From Methylobacterium sp. SyP6R (lineage in GTDB: Bacteria; Pseudomonadota; Alphaproteobacteria; Rhizobiales; Beijerinckiaceae): a stretch of DNA of 64,000 nucleotides. The translations under genes and the position numbers were made by a program. Below the pieces are notes generated by a model. That model saw only the letters and a program-made list of their open reading frames with translations. It had not been told where the DNA came from and did not search any database. Shown piece after piece: positions 61,383 to 64,000 of the stretch; the stretch's first letter is position 1; every line of letters begins with the position of its first letter. The stretch lies in NCBI RefSeq assembly GCF_019216885.1, contig NZ_JAAQRC020000001.1:1922001-1986000 (forward strand). Reading direction: 5' to 3'.

Positions 61383-62488
61383 GGCTCCTCGTCGCGACCG
61401 ATGCCTGGCACCCCCAGGTCAACGGGGTCGTCCGCTCCCTCGAGCACATGGTCGCGGCGGGGCGCCGGCGCGGCCACGACCCGGTGATGCTCACGCCCCT
61501 CGACTTCGCCAGCGTGCCGCTGCCGGGCTACCCCGAGATCCGGCTCTCGCTGGTGACCGCCCGCGGGGTCGCCGCCCGGTTCCCGGCTCTCGCGCCGACC
61601 CACGTCCACATCGCCACCGAGGGGCCGATCGGGCTCGCCACCCGCCGGGTCTGCCTGGCGCAGGGGCGGCCCTTCACCACGAGCTACCACACCCGCTTCC
61701 CCGAATACCTCGCCGCCCGCCTGCCGGTGCCGGAGCGCTGGAGCTACGCGTGCCTGCGCCGCTTCCATGGTGCGGCGAGCGGCACGATGGTGAGCACGCC
61801 GTCCCTGGAGCGTGATCTGACGGGGCGCGGCTTCACCCGGCTGATGCGCTGGACCCGCGGCGTCGACACCGACCTGTTTCGCCCCCGCGACGGTGAGGTC
61901 CTTCCCGAGGCGCTATCCGGTCTCCCCCGCCCGTTCTTCCTGTTCGTCGGGCGGCTGGCGGTGGAGAAGAACGTCGAGGCCTTCCTGCGCCTCGACCTGC
62001 CCGGCACCAAGCTCGTCGTCGGCGACGGGCCGGACCGGGCGCGGCTCGCCGGGGTCGATCCGGCGGCACGCTTCCTCGGCACGCTCACCGGCGAGGCGCT
62101 CGCCCGGGTCTATGCGGCGAGCGACGTCTTCGTCTTCCCGAGCCTGACCGACACTTTCGGCATCGTGCTGCTGGAGGCGCTGGCGAGCGGGCTGCCGGTG
62201 GCGGCCTATCCGGTGACCGGCCCGCTCGACGTGATCGGCGGCACCGCTGTCGGGGTTCTCGACCATGACCTCGGCGCGGCCGCCCGCGCGGCGCTGGCGA
62301 TCCCGCGCGAGGCCTGCCGGGCGGAGGCCCTCCGCTACACCTGGGCGGCGAGCGCGGATCAGTTCTACGGCAATATCGAGGCCGCCCATGCCGAGGGCGC
62401 GCCGGCCCGGCCCGGGCGGCAAATCGGTTCGCTGCGATCCCTGCCGGGCGGGGCGGCCACGCCCCTGCGGCGTGTGGGTGAGGGCTGA
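61379..62488 (+). CDS. GT4-family glycosyltransferase (mannosyltransferase-like)
   Basis: 369 residues from the GTG at 61379, which overlaps the preceding stop. N-terminal Rossmann fold begins RLLVATDAWHPQVNGVVRSL. TSYHTRFPEYLAARL and TRGVDTDLFRPRDGE match GDP-mannose-dependent alpha-mannosyltransferases such as MgtA/PimB. The donor-binding FVGRLAVEKNVEAFLR and the PSLTDTFGIVLLEALASG motif are intact. Probably builds a glycolipid or lipoglycan with the upstream phosphoesterase. Confidence 0.9.
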   Translation: MRLLVATDAWHPQVNGVVRSLEHMVAAGRRRGHDPVMLTPLDFASVPLPGYPEIRLSLVTARGVAARFPALAPTHVHIATEGPIGLATRRVCLAQGRPFTTSYHTRFPEYLAARLPVPERWSYACLRRFHGAASGTMVSTPSLERDLTGRGFTRLMRWTRGVDTDLFRPRDGEVLPEALSGLPRPFFLFVGRLAVEKNVEAFLRLDLPGTKLVVGDGPDRARLAGVDPAARFLGTLTGEALARVYAASDVFVFPSLTDTFGIVLLEALASGLPVAAYPVTGPLDVIGGTAVGVLDHDLGAAARAALAIPREACRAEALRYTWAASADQFYGNIEAAHAEGAPARPGRQIGSLRSLPGGAATPLRRVGEG

Positions 62489-62504
62489 GTCGGCCTGAAC
62501 CCCC

Positions 62505-63725
62505 TCACCCCGTCACAGGCAGCCCGCACGCTCCGCGTCGATGCACGAGCCGCAGGCTGAAGAAGAGCCCGAACGCGACGAGCGAGATCGCCAGGGCCAG
62601 CCACAGGGCGGCGTGGGGGCCGGCCCGCGTCACCAGGGTGACGAAGACCGGGGGCGCTGCCGCGAAGGAGAGGTTGAGCGGCACCGCCAGGCGCGTCGCC
62701 GCGCGGGCATAGGTGCCGGCGGGGAAGAGCTGCAGCGGCAGCGTGGCGCGGGTGACGGCGCCGACGCCGCTGGCGACGCCGTAGAGCGTGGCGAAGAGCA
62801 GGGCGCCGGAGAAGCTGCTGGTCATGAGCAGCACGACGAAGCTCAGCGGGAACAGCGCGTAGGCAGCGAGGCCGAGGACGAAGCCCGACCAGCGCCGGCC
62901 GCCGAGGACGTCGACCATGCGCCCCGCCCATTGGGCGATGCCGATGAAGGATGCCGCCGTCAGCGCCTCGGCATGGTCGAGCCCCGCCGCCTCGAACAGG
63001 ATGATGAAGGTGAGGGCAAAGCCCCAGGTGAAGAAGCCGTTTGCCGCAAGGCTCAGGGCGAGGAGCGTGAAGCGCGCCCGGTCGATGGGCGTGGGCGCGG
63101 CGTTCTCCGCGCGGGATCGCCTCCCGGGCCGCCGCGCCAGCACCCATGCATGGAGCGGCACGCAGACGAGCAGCATCAGGACGCCGTAGGCCAGGGTCGT
63201 CGCGCGCCAGCCCCATTGGGCCTGGAGCAGCCCCGAGAGCGGCCAGAAGATCGTCGAGGTCAGCCCACCGGCCAGGACCAGCACGCCGAGCGCGCCGCGC
63301 GCCCTGTCGCCGGCGATCTCGGTCACGGCGACCTGTGCCGGCGTGGTCAGCATCCCGGCACCGGCCAGCCCGACGATCACCCACGAGGCGAGGTAGAGCG
63401 CCGGACCGTCGGCGAGGCCCATGACCAGCAGGCCGGCCGCCCCCAGGGACGACCCCGCGATCATGACCGGTCGGGCACCGTGACGCTCGAACAGGCCGCT
63501 CAGCGGCCACGACGCCATCGCCATGACGACGAGCATCACCGTCGGGCCCGCCATGGCGAGCGGCAGGGTCATGCCCAGCTCCCCGGCCATGGCGGGGCCG
63601 GTGACTGCGGGCAGCCAGAACGTGGTGCCCCAGCCGATGACCTGGGTCAGGCAGAGCGCCGCGACGGCACGGGCCGTCGGTGAGGGGATCGGCATCGGAA
63701 GGCGACGGTCGGGGCCGGACGGCAT
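62505..63725 (-). CDS. MFS transporter
   Basis: 406 residues with twelve predicted helices; the start at 63725 could instead be the Met at residue 11. Motifs include the A-motif region LFERHGARPVMIAGSSLG and IAQWAGRMVDVLGGRRW in the second half. Substrate unknown. It ends 16 bp from the convergent glycosyltransferase gene. Confidence 0.87.
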   Translation of the reverse strand: MPSGPDRRLPMPIPSPTARAVAALCLTQVIGWGTTFWLPAVTGPAMAGELGMTLPLAMAGPTVMLVVMAMASWPLSGLFERHGARPVMIAGSSLGAAGLLVMGLADGPALYLASWVIVGLAGAGMLTTPAQVAVTEIAGDRARGALGVLVLAGGLTSTIFWPLSGLLQAQWGWRATTLAYGVLMLLVCVPLHAWVLARRPGRRSRAENAAPTPIDRARFTLLALSLAANGFFTWGFALTFIILFEAAGLDHAEALTAASFIGIAQWAGRMVDVLGGRRWSGFVLGLAAYALFPLSFVVLLMTSSFSGALLFATLYGVASGVGAVTRATLPLQLFPAGTYARAATRLAVPLNLSFAAAPPVFVTLVTRAGPHAALWLALAISLVAFGLFFSLRLVHRRGACGLPVTG

Positions 63726-63818
63726 GATGGGCCGCCGCCGCCGGGCGGTCCAGGCCGAATCGATGGGCAGGCCGGGATTCGCCCGCCGGTCGTCGGGAGG
63801 CGGGCGATTGCCCGCGCC

Positions 63819-64000
63819 TCAGGCGAACAGATCCACCACCGCGAACCCCCTCCCCGCCAGCAGATCGCTCAGGATTCGCCGGTGGCAGCGCTCGGGATCG
63901 CGCTCGAAGCAGAGCAGGCAGGTCGGCCCGGCCGCTGCCAACGCCGCCAGTTCGTCGAGGGCGGCCTGGCCCGCGCCGGTCTCCAGCACCTCCTCGCAGT
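63819..64000 (-). CDS. DUF488-family protein, N-terminal part beyond the window
   Basis: The minus strand from the window end reads EEVLETGAGQAALDEL, then CLLCFERDPERCHRRILSDL, to a TGA at 63819-63821. CLLCFE...CHR is the hallmark C-terminal motif of DUF488 proteins, small proteins of unknown function. The start lies outside the window. Confidence 0.88.
   Translation of the reverse strand, partial: CEEVLETGAGQAALDELAALAAAGPTCLLCFERDPERCHRRILSDLLAGRGFAVVDLFA

Overview
The window is about 70% G+C and comes from an alphaproteobacterium of the order Rhizobiales, most probably Methylobacterium or a close relative. Four things point there: a rhizobial-type porin with an AADLP signal-peptide junction, a giant coiled-coil protein of the kind found at growing poles in Rhizobiales, Cys/WPY-type small secreted proteins, and intergenic palindromes of the GAAGTGGATACCGG type. 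There are no rRNA or tRNA genes, no CRISPR array and no complete insertion sequence. Long ORFs antisense to real genes are abundant and were treated as high-GC shadows.

Layout. 1-9.5 kb: the end of a GntR regulator, a TolC-type outer-membrane channel, an A+T-rich nucleotidyltransferase gene, and then a minus-strand operon. In transcription order the operon holds four tandem Cys/Pro-rich double-glycine peptides (8952 down to 8218), an LpxL/HtrB-like acyltransferase, an HlyD adaptor and a C39-peptidase ABC transporter. 9.5-12.3 kb: ornithine cyclodeaminase, arginase and a divergent Lrp/AsnC regulator. 12.4-21.7 kb: small secreted proteins, a molybdopterin oxidoreductase, ndk, a GST and a porin. 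22-30 kb: a histidine kinase, an orphan peptide-binding protein, SelO, a two-domain cold-shock protein and small ORFs. 30.3-34.7 kb: ppa, GNAT, a tyrosine phosphatase, a soluble sensory protein, a ferredoxin and an Hpt protein. 35.1-45.8 kb: a single gene of about 3560 codons with three near-identical 1074-bp internal repeats. 45.8-49 kb: a 1.3-kb gene-poor stretch and an A+T-rich sulfotransferase gene. 49-64 kb: DUF1489, a CheZ-like protein, MFS, an Mla lipid-transport operon, a TumE/TumA-like toxin-antitoxin pair, XRE-cupin, thiE-thiD, EamA, a metallophosphoesterase-glycosyltransferase pair, MFS, and a DUF488 gene cut by the window end.

The best candidate for an undescribed system is the 5.9-9.0 kb operon, together with the nearby TolC gene. 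Four precursors of 45-48 residues share an almost invariant 15-residue leader ending in Gly-Gly, with hydrophobic residues at -12, -7 and -4. Their cores of 30-33 residues carry 5-7 Cys, Pro pairs and an identical KSKKC tail. The C39 domain has its Gln/Cys/His/Asp residues, so leader cleavage coupled to export through HlyD and TolC is a reasonable model. No lanthionine, YcaO or radical-SAM enzyme is present. The only candidate modifying enzyme is the acyltransferase, which keeps the family His but lacks the usual acidic partner. What the peptides do (antibacterial, metal-binding, signalling or surface function) cannot be read from the sequence.
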